Source: Saccharopolyspora soli (lineage in GTDB: Bacteria; Actinomycetota; Actinomycetes; Mycobacteriales; Pseudonocardiaceae). Taken from it: a stretch of 64,000 bases of DNA. Under the pieces are notes generated by a model, which worked only from the letters and a program-made list of their open reading frames with translations, searched no databases and was not told where the DNA came from. Of the stretch, positions 8,631 through 16,675 are shown one piece after another; position 1 is the stretch's first letter, and each line of letters opens with the position of its first letter. A program made the position numbers and the translations under genes. The stretch is taken from contig NZ_JALBWV010000022.1 in the NCBI RefSeq assembly GCF_022678645.1, positions 1 through 64,000 on the forward strand, given 5' to 3'.

Positions 8631-9461
8631 GTGGCGACTGGACCGACGCACGCGATGAGCGGGTTGGCCGCTTGGGCGGCAGTGACCGCCTTGGCCGACA
8701 CGCACGCGATAGGGCAATTATCCCCGAAGACCTGGGTGGTCGGGGCCACGTTGTCCGCCGGGGCAGCGCTGTTGCCCGACATAGACCACCCCAAGTCGAC
8801 GGTGGCCAGCACCTTCGGTGCCATCTCGCGCGGCACATCGGCCGGGATCAGCGGCTTCAGCGGGTTCCTGTACCGGTTGACCCGCACCAAGCGGGACAGC
8901 AACCGGGAGGGCACGCACCGCGGCTTCACGCACACCGTCGTGTTCGCGGTGCTGGCCGGGCTGATCACCACAGCCATCGTGCAGACCAGCGAGGGCGCCG
9001 CGCTCGGCGTGCTGATGTTCTTCTTCGCCGGCCTCGCGGTTCGCGGGCTCCTGCACACCTGGTCCTCGAACCGGGACGCGCTGCTGATCACCGTGGCTTC
9101 GCTGCTGCTCACCCTCGCCTGCTGGGCGTGGGCCGGTGACCAGCCCACCGACGCGGCGGCGTTCGGCCTGGCGGTGATGATCGGTTGCATCGCGCACTTC
9201 ATCGGCGATGCGATCACCGAGCAGGGCTGCCCGATGCTGTGGCCGGTACCGCTGGGCGGCAAGACCTGGTTCCCGGTGGCCCCGCCGAAGCTGCTGCGGA
9301 TGAAGACCGGCGGCAAGGTCGAGATGGTGCTGGTCGGCCCCGGCCTGACGATCGCCGCCATGGCGCTGAGCTCGGTGGTCCTCTACCGGATCGGCGCGGC
9401 CCCCTGGCTCGCCCAACTCGACCTGCCATCCGAGGTCATGTCCTGGATCGCCCCGTCCTGA
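8631..9461 (+). CDS. YdjM/DUF457-type integral membrane metal-dependent hydrolase
   Basis: 276 residues. The GTG at 8631 follows GGAGGGGGG. The protein has several hydrophobic segments and the metal-binding His/Asp motifs of the YdjM (LexA-regulated inner-membrane hydrolase) family: LLPDIDHPKST, HRGFTHT and HFIGDAIT. The substrate is unknown. No SOS box was seen in the 191 bp upstream, so LexA control known for E. coli YdjM is not evident here. Confidence 0.85.
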   Translation: MATGPTHAMSGLAAWAAVTALADTHAIGQLSPKTWVVGATLSAGAALLPDIDHPKSTVASTFGAISRGTSAGISGFSGFLYRLTRTKRDSNREGTHRGFTHTVVFAVLAGLITTAIVQTSEGAALGVLMFFFAGLAVRGLLHTWSSNRDALLITVASLLLTLACWAWAGDQPTDAAAFGLAVMIGCIAHFIGDAITEQGCPMLWPVPLGGKTWFPVAPPKLLRMKTGGKVEMVLVGPGLTIAAMALSSVVLYRIGAAPWLAQLDLPSEVMSWIAPS

Positions 9462-9625
9462 CGCGATTCCGGCGCAAGCCGCGCACACCGCCACCGGAAG
9501 TTCTTAATCGGCCATCTGATGGACAGCGTGCGGTCGGATGAGACATTTCGCCCATCACACGTTCGGGGGTCGATAGGGTACAAGGGCGGCACCACCACGG
9601 TGCCGCTCGAAGCCCCGGAGGGAAG

Positions 9626-10054
9626 ATGCGAGCTCGAAAGCGGTTCGTGATGGCGGCGCTGTCCTTGCCGCTGCTGGTCGGCCTCGCCGCGTGCGGTGAG
9701 ATCCAGGAAGCGCAGCAGGGCCTGCAGGACGCCAACGAGCAGGTCCAGCAGGCCCAGCAGGACCTGGACGCGGCGGGAGCCTGCCTGCAGGCGATCAACG
9801 TCGCGAACTTCATGCCCAACTTCGCCGACCCGCAGCAGGCGCAGGCCGACGCGCAGGCGAAGGCCGAGGAACTACGTCAACTGGCCGAGCAAACCGCGGA
9901 TCAGACCTTGCGGCAGAACCTGCTCGACGTGCAGCAGTCGGTGCAGCAGGTCGCCTCCGGTGAGATCAACCTGGAGTCCAGCGCCGAGTGGACCACCACC
10001 CAACTGGAGAAGTACCAGCAGGTAACCACGACCTGCTCCCAGATAGGCAGCTAG
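9626..10054 (+). CDS. Gln-rich coiled-coil lipoprotein
   Basis: 142 residues. The signal peptide ends in lipobox LAAC, so it is predicted to be lipid-anchored. The mature part is dominated by heptad-like, Gln/Ala-rich helices (QEAQQGLQDANEQVQQAQQ), which suggests a coiled coil, followed by two Cys that may pair. No enzymatic motif is seen. A TAGGGT -10-like element lies upstream at about 9577, and GGAGGGAAG precedes the ATG. Confidence 0.8.
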   Translation: MRARKRFVMAALSLPLLVGLAACGEIQEAQQGLQDANEQVQQAQQDLDAAGACLQAINVANFMPNFADPQQAQADAQAKAEELRQLAEQTADQTLRQNLLDVQQSVQQVASGEINLESSAEWTTTQLEKYQQVTTTCSQIGS

Positions 10055-10280
10055 AGGGTGCGCGGATTGGTTTGCTTGGCGGTGCGGGTAGCGGAACCTC
10101 AACAGTGCTATGCGGGGACACCCCGCACCCCGGGCTATCTCGACTCCGGGATCCCCGACTTCTGCATGTCCGATACGCGGCGTCGGGGCTGTCCTCGCGG
10201 GGAGAACCCCAGAGGGGTGGGCACCGCGAACCCGCGGCGGTGCGAGTTGCGAGAGTGACGGAAAGCGGCTGACGCCGCTT
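10054..10280 (+). repeat. dispersed intergenic repeat, copy 2 (most complete)
   Basis: It begins at the preceding stop codon with AGGGTGCGCGGATTGG, then TTTGCTTGGCGGTGC, GCGGAACCTCA, CTCGACTCCGGGATCCCCGA, GGCTGTCCTCGCG and GAACCCGCGGCGGTGCGAG, and closes with hairpin AAGCGGC-TGAC-GCCGCTT (10263-10280). The same blocks in the same order occur inverted at 4439-4611. Nothing else is seen in the rest of this gap up to 10375. Confidence 0.8.
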
Positions 10281-10390
10281 GCCTGACGACCACCTGCGGT
10301 CACGCCCAACCAGCGCGGGTTCTTCGGCGCGGCACCCGATGCGCGGTGTGGCTCCGGTCACTTAGTCTGGGTTCGCGGAGGTGATGGGTG

Positions 10391-10591
10391 ATGAAAGCAG
10401 CCGTGGGCGATCAACTGCACGTGCACAGCAAGCACGTCGACGAAGCCGACCAACTCGCCGAGATCCTGGAAGTTCGCGGTCCGGACGGCGCGCCGCCGTA
10501 CAAGGTCCGGTACAAGGACGGCCACGAAGGTCTGGTGTTCCCGGGCAGCGATTGCGTGATCGAGACCCCCCGTCCCCGCGAGGGCGACTGA
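10391..10591 (+). CDS. DUF1918 family small protein
   Basis: 66 residues: MKAAVGDQLHVHSKHVDEAD, then EILEVRGPDGAPPYKVRYKDGHEGLVFPGSD. This is the compact SH3-like DUF1918 pattern widespread in actinobacteria; function unknown. GGAGG at 10377-10381 suits the ATG at 10391, although a GTG codon directly before it is also usable. Confidence 0.88.
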   Translation: MKAAVGDQLHVHSKHVDEADQLAEILEVRGPDGAPPYKVRYKDGHEGLVFPGSDCVIETPRPREGD

Positions 10592-10605
10592 CCCGCAACG
10601 ACACC

Positions 10606-10657
10606 GGCCGGTCGCCGCGCCCCCCGATCCGATCGGCGGCATGGCGCGCGACCGGCC
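10606..10657. terminator. possible bidirectional terminator
   Basis: Arms GGCCGGTCGC (10606-10615) and GCGACCGGCC (10648-10657) are complementary, with a 32-nt loop, between the converging DUF1918 and TetR genes. The long loop makes this less certain than other hairpins here. Confidence 0.45.
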
Positions 10658-10661
10658 TTCG

Positions 10662-11342
10662 TCATCGCCAGGGCTGGTCGATGAGCGACTCCACCTCGGC
10701 GCGGAACAGCGGTGCCGGGTCGATGCCCATTCCGACGAACTGCCCTTCGATCTCCAGGCTGACCAGCCCGTGCAGCCGCGTCCACGCCTGCAACCCGCGC
10801 TGCAGGACCGCCGGTGGCGACACCGGGCCGCCGCGCAGTTCGCGCCAGGCGGTCAGTTGCCGGTCCAGCGCGGAGCGCTGCGCGGGCAGCCCTTCCGGGG
10901 CCAGGTCGGCGAGCACTTCGAGGATCGGCCGGATCGCCCGGTCGGCGAGGTCGAAGGTGAGCTCCGGGGCTCGGAAGCCCGGCACCGGGGTGCCGAACAG
11001 CAGCAGGTACCGATGCGGTTGCTCCAGCCCCCACGAGCGGAATCGCGCCGCCAACTCCCGGAACCGGGCCGCGGGCGCTTTGCGCCGGTGTGCGTGCGCC
11101 GCTTCTTCCAGCGCGTCGCCGAGGTCTCGGTAGGCGTCCACGATCAACTCGGCCAGCAGCGCGTCGCGGTTGGCGAAGTACCGGTACAGCGCCGGGCCGG
11201 TGACACCCATCCGCTTCGCGATCGCGTTCACCGAGACCCCTGCCGACCCTGATTCGGCCAGCTGTTCGAGCGCGACCCGCTTGGCCTCGTTCCGGGTCTG
11301 CTCCCGGAACCGCTCGCGGGGGCTGCGCGGCGCTGGTGCCAT
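10662..11342 (-). CDS. TetR-family regulator
   Basis: 226 residues. The N-terminal helix-turn-helix is clear (ALEQLAESGSAGVSVNAIAKRMGVTGPALYRYFANRDALLAELI), followed by an all-helical ligand domain of the WHG (TetR_C_33) kind. It diverges from the oxidoreductase gene at 11437, and a perfect dyad (11393-11407) lies between the two, so it probably represses itself and that gene until a ligand is bound. The ATG is at the conserved N-terminus. Confidence 0.9.
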   Translation of the reverse strand: MAPAPRSPRERFREQTRNEAKRVALEQLAESGSAGVSVNAIAKRMGVTGPALYRYFANRDALLAELIVDAYRDLGDALEEAAHAHRRKAPAARFRELAARFRSWGLEQPHRYLLLFGTPVPGFRAPELTFDLADRAIRPILEVLADLAPEGLPAQRSALDRQLTAWRELRGGPVSPPAVLQRGLQAWTRLHGLVSLEIEGQFVGMGIDPAPLFRAEVESLIDQPWR

Positions 11343-11392
11343 GCCCGACTCCCCTTCCCTTGACGGCTCAACCGTAACAGGTTCATAGTTTT

Positions 11393-11407
11393 GTTAGAAG
11401 CTCTAAC
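11393..11407. promoter_or_regulatory. probable TetR operator
   Basis: GTTAGA-AGC-TCTAAC is a perfect dyad in the 94-bp divergent region. A related half site (GTTAG) runs on at 11407-11410. Assignment to the adjacent TetR protein is by position. Confidence 0.65.
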
Positions 11408-11436
11408 TAACACGACGGCTTATAACAGGAGATGCC

Positions 11437-12486
11437 ATGGGCAAGCCGACCACCGGCACCGAGATCGTCCTCACCGGACTGGGCGGGACCGAACTCCTCA
11501 CGTCCCGCCGCAGCGCACCGCCGACACCGGGACCGCACGGGGTGCTGGTCCGCACCGAAGCCGCCGGAGTGGCCTTCGCCGAGGTACAGATGGTGCACGG
11601 GCGCTATCCGGGACAACCGAAGGTCCCGTTCGTGCCCGGCTACGACCTGGTCGGCGAGATCGTCGAAGTCGGCTCGGCGGTGACCTCGTGGCAGGTCGGG
11701 CAGCGGGTCGCGGCGATGCCGGTCACCGGCGCATGGGCCGAGTACGTCGAGATCCGCGACCGCGAACTGGTTCCGGTGCCGGACGAGGTCGATGCCGTGA
11801 CCGGGGTCGCGGTGGTGCTCAACGGCGTCACCGCGTGGCAACTGCTGCACCGCGCGGCAAAAGTCCGACGTGGACAGACGGTGCTGGTGCACGGCGTCGG
11901 CGGCGGGGTCGGCACCCTGCTCGCACAGCTCGCCGTCGCCGCCGGTGTCCGGGTGATCGGGACGGCTTCCGCGCATCGGCACGACGCGCTCCGGGACATC
12001 GGGATCGAACTGATCGACCACCGCGCCGAGGACGTGCCCAGCCGAGTGGCCGAACTCGCGCCTGGCGGAGTGGACGCCATCTTCGACCCGCTCGGCCCGG
12101 CGAGCCTGGACGCGTCCTGGCAGCTGCTCGCGCCTGGCGGCACGTTGGTCACCTACGGCAGCGCGGCGACGCTGCACGACACCGGACCGTGGTGGCTCCC
12201 GTACCTCCGGCTGGTCGGCCGACTCGCCCGGTGGGAACTGCTACGCCTGATCGGACGCACCGGCGGCCGACGCGCCCGGCTGTACTACGTCAAGTCCAAC
12301 GCCCAGTTCCGAACAGACTTGGCGGGGCTGCTCCAAATGGTCGCCAGTGGACAGTTGCGACCGATGATCGCCCGGCGACTGCCGCTGGAATCCGCGGCCG
12401 AAGCGCTCGACCTGCACATCTCCGGCGCGCGGACCGGCAGAATCGTGCTGGTCCCTGGACTTTCCCCGGAGGCCACCGAGGCGTGA
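11437..12486 (+). CDS. medium-chain dehydrogenase/reductase (quinone-oxidoreductase type)
   Basis: 349 residues. The N-terminal GroES-like domain includes GVAFAEVQMVHGRYPGQPKVPFVPGYD, and the NADPH-binding Rossmann motif is VHGVGGGVGTLLAQLAV (about residues 148-165). The Cys/His zinc ligands of alcohol dehydrogenases are absent, which points to the zinc-free QOR/enoyl-reductase subgroup. CAGGAG lies six bases before the ATG. It is controlled, by position, by the divergent TetR protein; the substrate is likely a reactive carbonyl or quinone but is not determined. Confidence 0.88.
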   Translation: MGKPTTGTEIVLTGLGGTELLTSRRSAPPTPGPHGVLVRTEAAGVAFAEVQMVHGRYPGQPKVPFVPGYDLVGEIVEVGSAVTSWQVGQRVAAMPVTGAWAEYVEIRDRELVPVPDEVDAVTGVAVVLNGVTAWQLLHRAAKVRRGQTVLVHGVGGGVGTLLAQLAVAAGVRVIGTASAHRHDALRDIGIELIDHRAEDVPSRVAELAPGGVDAIFDPLGPASLDASWQLLAPGGTLVTYGSAATLHDTGPWWLPYLRLVGRLARWELLRLIGRTGGRRARLYYVKSNAQFRTDLAGLLQMVASGQLRPMIARRLPLESAAEALDLHISGARTGRIVLVPGLSPEATEA

Positions 12487-12564
12487 CGGCCAGCCCGACC
12501 GCCCGGTGTCGCACTCCGCTCCTTAAGGTGGTCCGGACGAGGGGCTTGGCTAGGAGGCGGTGAA

Positions 12565-13401
12565 GTGTTGCGAGACGACCGGCAAGCGGGGGCAACTGCC
12601 GACCTGTCCGCGGTTTTCGGCACCGGTGCGGGGGTTTCCGCCCCACTACCCCCCGGCGAGGTCCTGACCGAACAAACAACACTCTCCGACAACCCGACCC
12701 CGCTGTGCTGGATCAGCGACGAAGCACCGGCGCCGCAGCTGGTCGCCACGCTTCGCGCCGAGCACCGGCGCAGCGGGCTGTGGCCGTTGCTGCTGTGCGA
12801 CAGCGACGAGGTCTACGGGGAACGCTGCACGGTCGGCGTGGTACCGCCGGAACCGCTCGAACACATCGACCGGTGGCGGGTGACCGACGTGATGGCCCGG
12901 ATCTGGGACGGCCTGGTGCAGGTCGACGACGACCTCGGCCCCGCGTACAGCCTGGAAGTGCTGGCGCCGTTCGACTACACCTGTCCGGGACCGGCGCGGG
13001 CCGGGAATCTGCTGGCGGATCCGGACATTCTGGCCAACCAGCAGTTGCCGCGGTTCATCGACACCGACACCCGGCTCGCGCTGATCCCGGTGCGCCGTGG
13101 CGCGGACGTGCTGACCGCGCTGGGCTGGTCCGGCGCGGCCAACCACGTGTCGCGGACCGCCGGACTCTCGGCGATGGCGCGCAGCTGGGAGGAGCGGTTC
13201 GGGGCGCGGCTGCTGCGGCTCGGTCCGGACCGCCTGGACCTGAGCGTGGCGGCACCGCCGCAGGACCCGGACCACGCCGCTGCGGTCGCGGCGGAGCACT
13301 GGACGTTCTGCCCGGACCGGATCCTGCAGGAGACCGGCTCCATCTCGGCCTACGCCCAGGAGATCCGCGGCCGCCGCACCTGGTCCTTCTGGTGGGAATG
13401 A
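12565..13401 (+). CDS. DUF4253 domain protein
   Basis: 278 residues. Residues about 55-278 match the DUF4253 pattern: RRSGLWPLLLCDSDE, W-(D)-L region, LALIPVRRGADVLTALGWSGAANH, LSAMARSWEERFGARLLRLG and a closing EHWTFCPDRILQE segment. No export signal is present. The GTG follows AGGAGG by seven bases. Family function is unknown, although it occurs with contact-dependent toxin/immunity genes in some genomes. A hairpin terminator begins directly after the stop. Confidence 0.82.
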   Translation: MLRDDRQAGATADLSAVFGTGAGVSAPLPPGEVLTEQTTLSDNPTPLCWISDEAPAPQLVATLRAEHRRSGLWPLLLCDSDEVYGERCTVGVVPPEPLEHIDRWRVTDVMARIWDGLVQVDDDLGPAYSLEVLAPFDYTCPGPARAGNLLADPDILANQQLPRFIDTDTRLALIPVRRGADVLTALGWSGAANHVSRTAGLSAMARSWEERFGARLLRLGPDRLDLSVAAPPQDPDHAAAVAAEHWTFCPDRILQETGSISAYAQEIRGRRTWSFWWE

Positions 13402-13449
13402 GGTCGTGAGCGCATAACCGGGTTGGAGCCCGGCTGTGCACTCACGACC
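13402..13449. terminator. bidirectional terminator, GTCGTGAG...CTCACGAC family
   Basis: Outer stem GGTCGTGAG (13402-13410) / CTCACGACC (13441-13449) and inner stem CCGGG/CCCGG around loop TTGGAG. The right arm contains the phnE stop codon (13442-13444), so the hairpin serves both converging genes. It closely resembles the hairpin at 26255-26300. Confidence 0.85.
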
Positions 13450-15175
13450 CTCGGAGCACCCTGCGCAGCCAGACGGCCAGGAGTTCGACGAGCAGAACCG
13501 TGGCGAAGGTGAGCAGCAGAACCGTGGTCACCACGCCGAAGTCCAGGACTCGGGATGCGTTGAGCAGGTAGTAGCCGATGCCGCCCGCGCCGACCAGACC
13601 GAGCAGCGTGGCCGACCGCAGGTTGGTGTCCAGCTGGTACAGCACGTGCGCGACGAACGCCGGAGCAGCCTGCGGCACCGTCGCCGCGAAGAACACCTGC
13701 AGCCGGTTCGCCCCGGTGGCGCGCAGCGCCTGCTCGCGGCCGCGATCCACCTCCTCCAACGAGTCGGCGACGAGTTTTCCGAGCAACCCGACCGATCCGA
13801 CGCCCAGCGCGAGCGCACCCGCTACCGCGCCCAACCCGGTGATCACCACGAACACGATGGCCAGCACCAGCTCCGGCACACCGCGAACCGCGAGCACCAC
13901 GCCGCGGAAGAACTTCGCCACCGCGGGGTTCGGCGCCACGTTGTCGGCGGCCAGCGCGCCGATCGGCAGCGCGAGCACCGCGCCGATCAGCGTGGCGGCC
14001 AAGGCGATCTGGATGGTCACCAGCAACTCGCCCAGCAACTCGTCGAGGATGCCACCGGTTTCCGGCGGCCAGAACAGCCCCAGCGTCGGACCGAAACCGC
14101 TGACGGCCCGCTCGAACTGGGCGAACGAGATGTCCGCGCCCCAGATCGAAGCGACCACGATCAGCGCGGTCAGCAGCCAGTAGCCGGTCCGCCGCAGCCG
14201 CCCGGCGGTCCACGGTGGACTGATCCGCGGCGCCGCACTCGGGCGCGCGGGTTTCGGCACTGCGCTGGAGGATTTCCGCACCACAGCGCGCCGGGTCAGC
14301 GCCGCGACCACGCCGCGGCGTTCCTCCCGCACCCCCAGCAACGCCTGCCGGATCGAACCGGACACGATCTCGACCAGCACGCACAGCAGGAACACCACCG
14401 ACGCCAATGCCATCCCGCGCTGGTAGTCGAGGGTGCGCAGCGAATCGGCGATCGCCTTGCCCAGCCCCCCGACGCCGACGAAGCCGAGCACCACCGACAC
14501 CCGCAGGTTGATGTCCAGCCGGTGCAGCGAGGTCGCCACGAACGACGGCACCACCTGCGGCAACACCCCGCTGACCAACTGCTGCAACCGGGTCCCGCCA
14601 GCCGCGCGGATCGCGGTGCGCGGCCCTTCGTCGACCTGCTCGATGGCGTCCGCGTACAGCTTGCCGATCATGCCGGTGGAGTGCAGCCCCATGGCCAGCA
14701 CACCGGTCAGCCCGCCGAATCCGAACATCCGGAAGAACACGATCGCCAGCACCACGTCCGGCACGGCACGCGCCACGACGATCAGCACGCGCGCCCCGAA
14801 CCGGCTGGTGCTGCCCAATGCGGTGTTGCGGGCCGCGAGCACCGCTATCGGCATGCTGAGCAGCGAAGCGACCAGCGTCGCGCACACCACGATCGCCAGC
14901 GTCTGCCCGCTGAGCGACAGCAATTCGCCGATCGACGGGAAGTCCAGCGGCAAGGTGCGGGACGCGAAGTCCACCGCGTTGCCGAAACCGTCCACAATGG
15001 TCGCCACGTTCAGCCGCAGCGCACTGAAGGCCCAGACGGCGGACCCGAGCAGGGCCAGCACGACCAGCGCGGCGATCGCCCCTTCGGGCTGGGGACGGGC
15101 GAGCGTGCGGCGGTGCGGCGGAGACTTCACCCGACGTGCACGGGGCGCTTCTACTGTGGTGGTCACGGAATTCAC
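13442..15175 (-). CDS. phnE: phosphonate ABC transporter permease, two fused PhnE domains
   Basis: 577 residues, about twice a single PhnE. Each half has a full set of membrane helices and a binding-protein-dependent permease EAA loop: first EEQVDEGPRTAIRAAGGTRLQQL-like (near residue 165), second DSLEEVDRGREQALRATGANR (near residue 455). The join around residues 290-320 is a basic, Pro-rich linker. The fused protein can form the whole channel. The GTG at 15175 overlaps the phnC stop (GTGA); a second GTG at 15166 is possible. It is the last gene of the aminophosphonate operon. Confidence 0.9.
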   Translation of the reverse strand: MNSVTTTVEAPRARRVKSPPHRRTLARPQPEGAIAALVVLALLGSAVWAFSALRLNVATIVDGFGNAVDFASRTLPLDFPSIGELLSLSGQTLAIVVCATLVASLLSMPIAVLAARNTALGSTSRFGARVLIVVARAVPDVVLAIVFFRMFGFGGLTGVLAMGLHSTGMIGKLYADAIEQVDEGPRTAIRAAGGTRLQQLVSGVLPQVVPSFVATSLHRLDINLRVSVVLGFVGVGGLGKAIADSLRTLDYQRGMALASVVFLLCVLVEIVSGSIRQALLGVREERRGVVAALTRRAVVRKSSSAVPKPARPSAAPRISPPWTAGRLRRTGYWLLTALIVVASIWGADISFAQFERAVSGFGPTLGLFWPPETGGILDELLGELLVTIQIALAATLIGAVLALPIGALAADNVAPNPAVAKFFRGVVLAVRGVPELVLAIVFVVITGLGAVAGALALGVGSVGLLGKLVADSLEEVDRGREQALRATGANRLQVFFAATVPQAAPAFVAHVLYQLDTNLRSATLLGLVGAGGIGYYLLNASRVLDFGVVTTVLLLTFATVLLVELLAVWLRRVLRGS

Positions 15176-15936
15176 CCCGTCGTCGCGAGTTCGGATCCGA
15201 CCTTGGAGTAGATCGCCATCGCCGCGTCCCGGCTCAGCCCGTCGACCGGGGTGTCCAGCACGACCTGCCCGGAGCGCAGCCCGATGATCCGATGTCCCCA
15301 GCTCAACGCGAGGTCGACCTGGTGCAGGCTGCACAACACGGTGAGCCCGTCCTCCCGACCGATCTCCGCGATCAGGTTCATCACCTGCGCGGCCGAGTCG
15401 GGATCCAGCGAGGCGACCGGCTCGTCGGCCAGCAGGATCTCGGGCTTCTGCAACAACGCCCGCGCGACCGCGACGCGCTGCTGCTGTCCGCCGGAGAGGG
15501 TGCTGGCGCGCTGCAACGCCTGGTCGGTGAGACCAACCCGCTCCAACTGCTCCAGAGCGGCGTGGCGAACCTGCTTCGGGTAGGAGAACAGACCGAGTCG
15601 CGGGCCGCGCAGACCGCCGAGCGCACCGGTGCACACGTTCTCCAGCACCGTCAGCGATCCCACGAGGTGGAACTGCTGGAACACGAACCCGACCCGGCGG
15701 CGCAACGCCCGCAGCGCGGACCCGCGCAGTGCACCGACGTCGTTGCCGAGCACCCGGACGCTGCCGGACGTGGCGCGCTGCAACCCGTCCACGTGCCGCA
15801 GCAGCGTCGACTTGCCCGATCCGGACAGCCCGAGCAGCACGGCGACCTCACCGGCCGGTACGTCCAGCGACACCTCGTGGAGGGCCTGCACGCTGCCGAA
15901 CGATTTGCTGACCCGCTCGAAGGAGATCACGGACAC
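15172..15936 (-). CDS. phnC: phosphonate ABC transporter ATPase
   Basis: 254 residues. All ABC motifs are present: Walker A GLSGSGKST, signature LSGGQQQRVAVARALL, Walker B EILLADEP, and the H-loop CSLHQVDLA typical of PhnC. It powers import with the PhnE fusion encoded just downstream (4-bp overlap). The GTG at 15936 is preceded by GGGGGA; a second GTG two codons later is possible. No PhnD substrate-binding protein gene is found in the operon. Confidence 0.92.
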   Translation of the reverse strand: MSVISFERVSKSFGSVQALHEVSLDVPAGEVAVLLGLSGSGKSTLLRHVDGLQRATSGSVRVLGNDVGALRGSALRALRRRVGFVFQQFHLVGSLTVLENVCTGALGGLRGPRLGLFSYPKQVRHAALEQLERVGLTDQALQRASTLSGGQQQRVAVARALLQKPEILLADEPVASLDPDSAAQVMNLIAEIGREDGLTVLCSLHQVDLALSWGHRIIGLRSGQVVLDTPVDGLSRDAAMAIYSKVGSELATTG

Positions 15937-15994
15937 GGCTCGTCCCCCGTCCTCTCGCAAAAGCCGTTGTGGGAGGCGAAATCGCCGTTGGTGT

Positions 15995-16675
15995 TCACAG
16001 ATCATCCTTCGCGGACAGCACGAGTTCCGGGAGTTGCCTGACAGATTCGAGGATGTGGGTGGCACCGGCCGCGGCGAGCGCGGCGCGCTCGTGCGCGCCG
16101 GTGAGCACACCAGCGACGATCGACGCCCCGGCGCTGCGGCCGGAGCGCACGTCGTAGGCGGTGTCGCCGACGGTGGCGATCTGCCGCACGTCGTCGATGC
16201 GCAGTCGCAACAGCGCGGTGAGCACCATGTCCGGGTAGGGACGGCCGCGACCGGCCTGCGCCGGTGTCAGGGTGAGATCCGCCAGCCCGCCCCAGCCCAG
16301 TGCGTCGAGGATCTGCTTCTGGGTGAGCTCTGAGAAACCGGTCGTCAGCGCGACCTTGACGGCGGCGTCGCGCAGTTGCCGGATGGCCGCCGCAGCGCCG
16401 TCGATCTCGCGGCAATCGCCGTCGGCGACGCGTGCCGCATACGCCTGCTCGAACGCCTGGTTCGCTTGCCGCGCAAGGGTTTCGTCACCAGCGAGCAGGT
16501 GCCGGAAGACCGCGATCTTCGATTCGCCCATGGTGCGCCGGACGTAGTCGAGCATGCCGGGGACCGCGGATCCGGCGACGCCGATCTCCTGGATCGCCTG
16601 GGTGAAGGCGCGCTCGACCAGACCGTCATCGGCGACCGTGGTGCCCGCCATGTCCAGCACTACCAGTTTGATCAC
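15995..16675 (-). CDS. phosphonatase-like HAD hydrolase
   Basis: 226 residues. HAD motifs: LVVLDMAGTTVADDG (nucleophile Asp, with the phosphonatase-type M-A-G-T), LTTGFSE, the Lys/Arg region GRGRPYPDM, and ATVGDTAYDVRSG. It belongs to the PhnX-like group (TIGR03351-type) seen in aminophosphonate operons and probably cleaves the C-P bond of phosphonoacetaldehyde to acetaldehyde and phosphate. Classic PhnX forms a Schiff base with a Lys; whether it is conserved here needs alignment. The ATG overlaps the stop of the FAD gene (ATGA). Confidence 0.85.
   Translation of the reverse strand: MIKLVVLDMAGTTVADDGLVERAFTQAIQEIGVAGSAVPGMLDYVRRTMGESKIAVFRHLLAGDETLARQANQAFEQAYAARVADGDCREIDGAAAAIRQLRDAAVKVALTTGFSELTQKQILDALGWGGLADLTLTPAQAGRGRPYPDMVLTALLRLRIDDVRQIATVGDTAYDVRSGRSAGASIVAGVLTGAHERAALAAAGATHILESVRQLPELVLSAKDDL

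Noticed and set aside
7114..8658. Open frame of over 500 codons opposite icd
   Set aside because: Antisense shadow of a fully recognised gene.
8631..9461. LexA-regulated YdjM orthologue
   Set aside because: The family fits but no SOS box is present upstream, so LexA control is not claimed.
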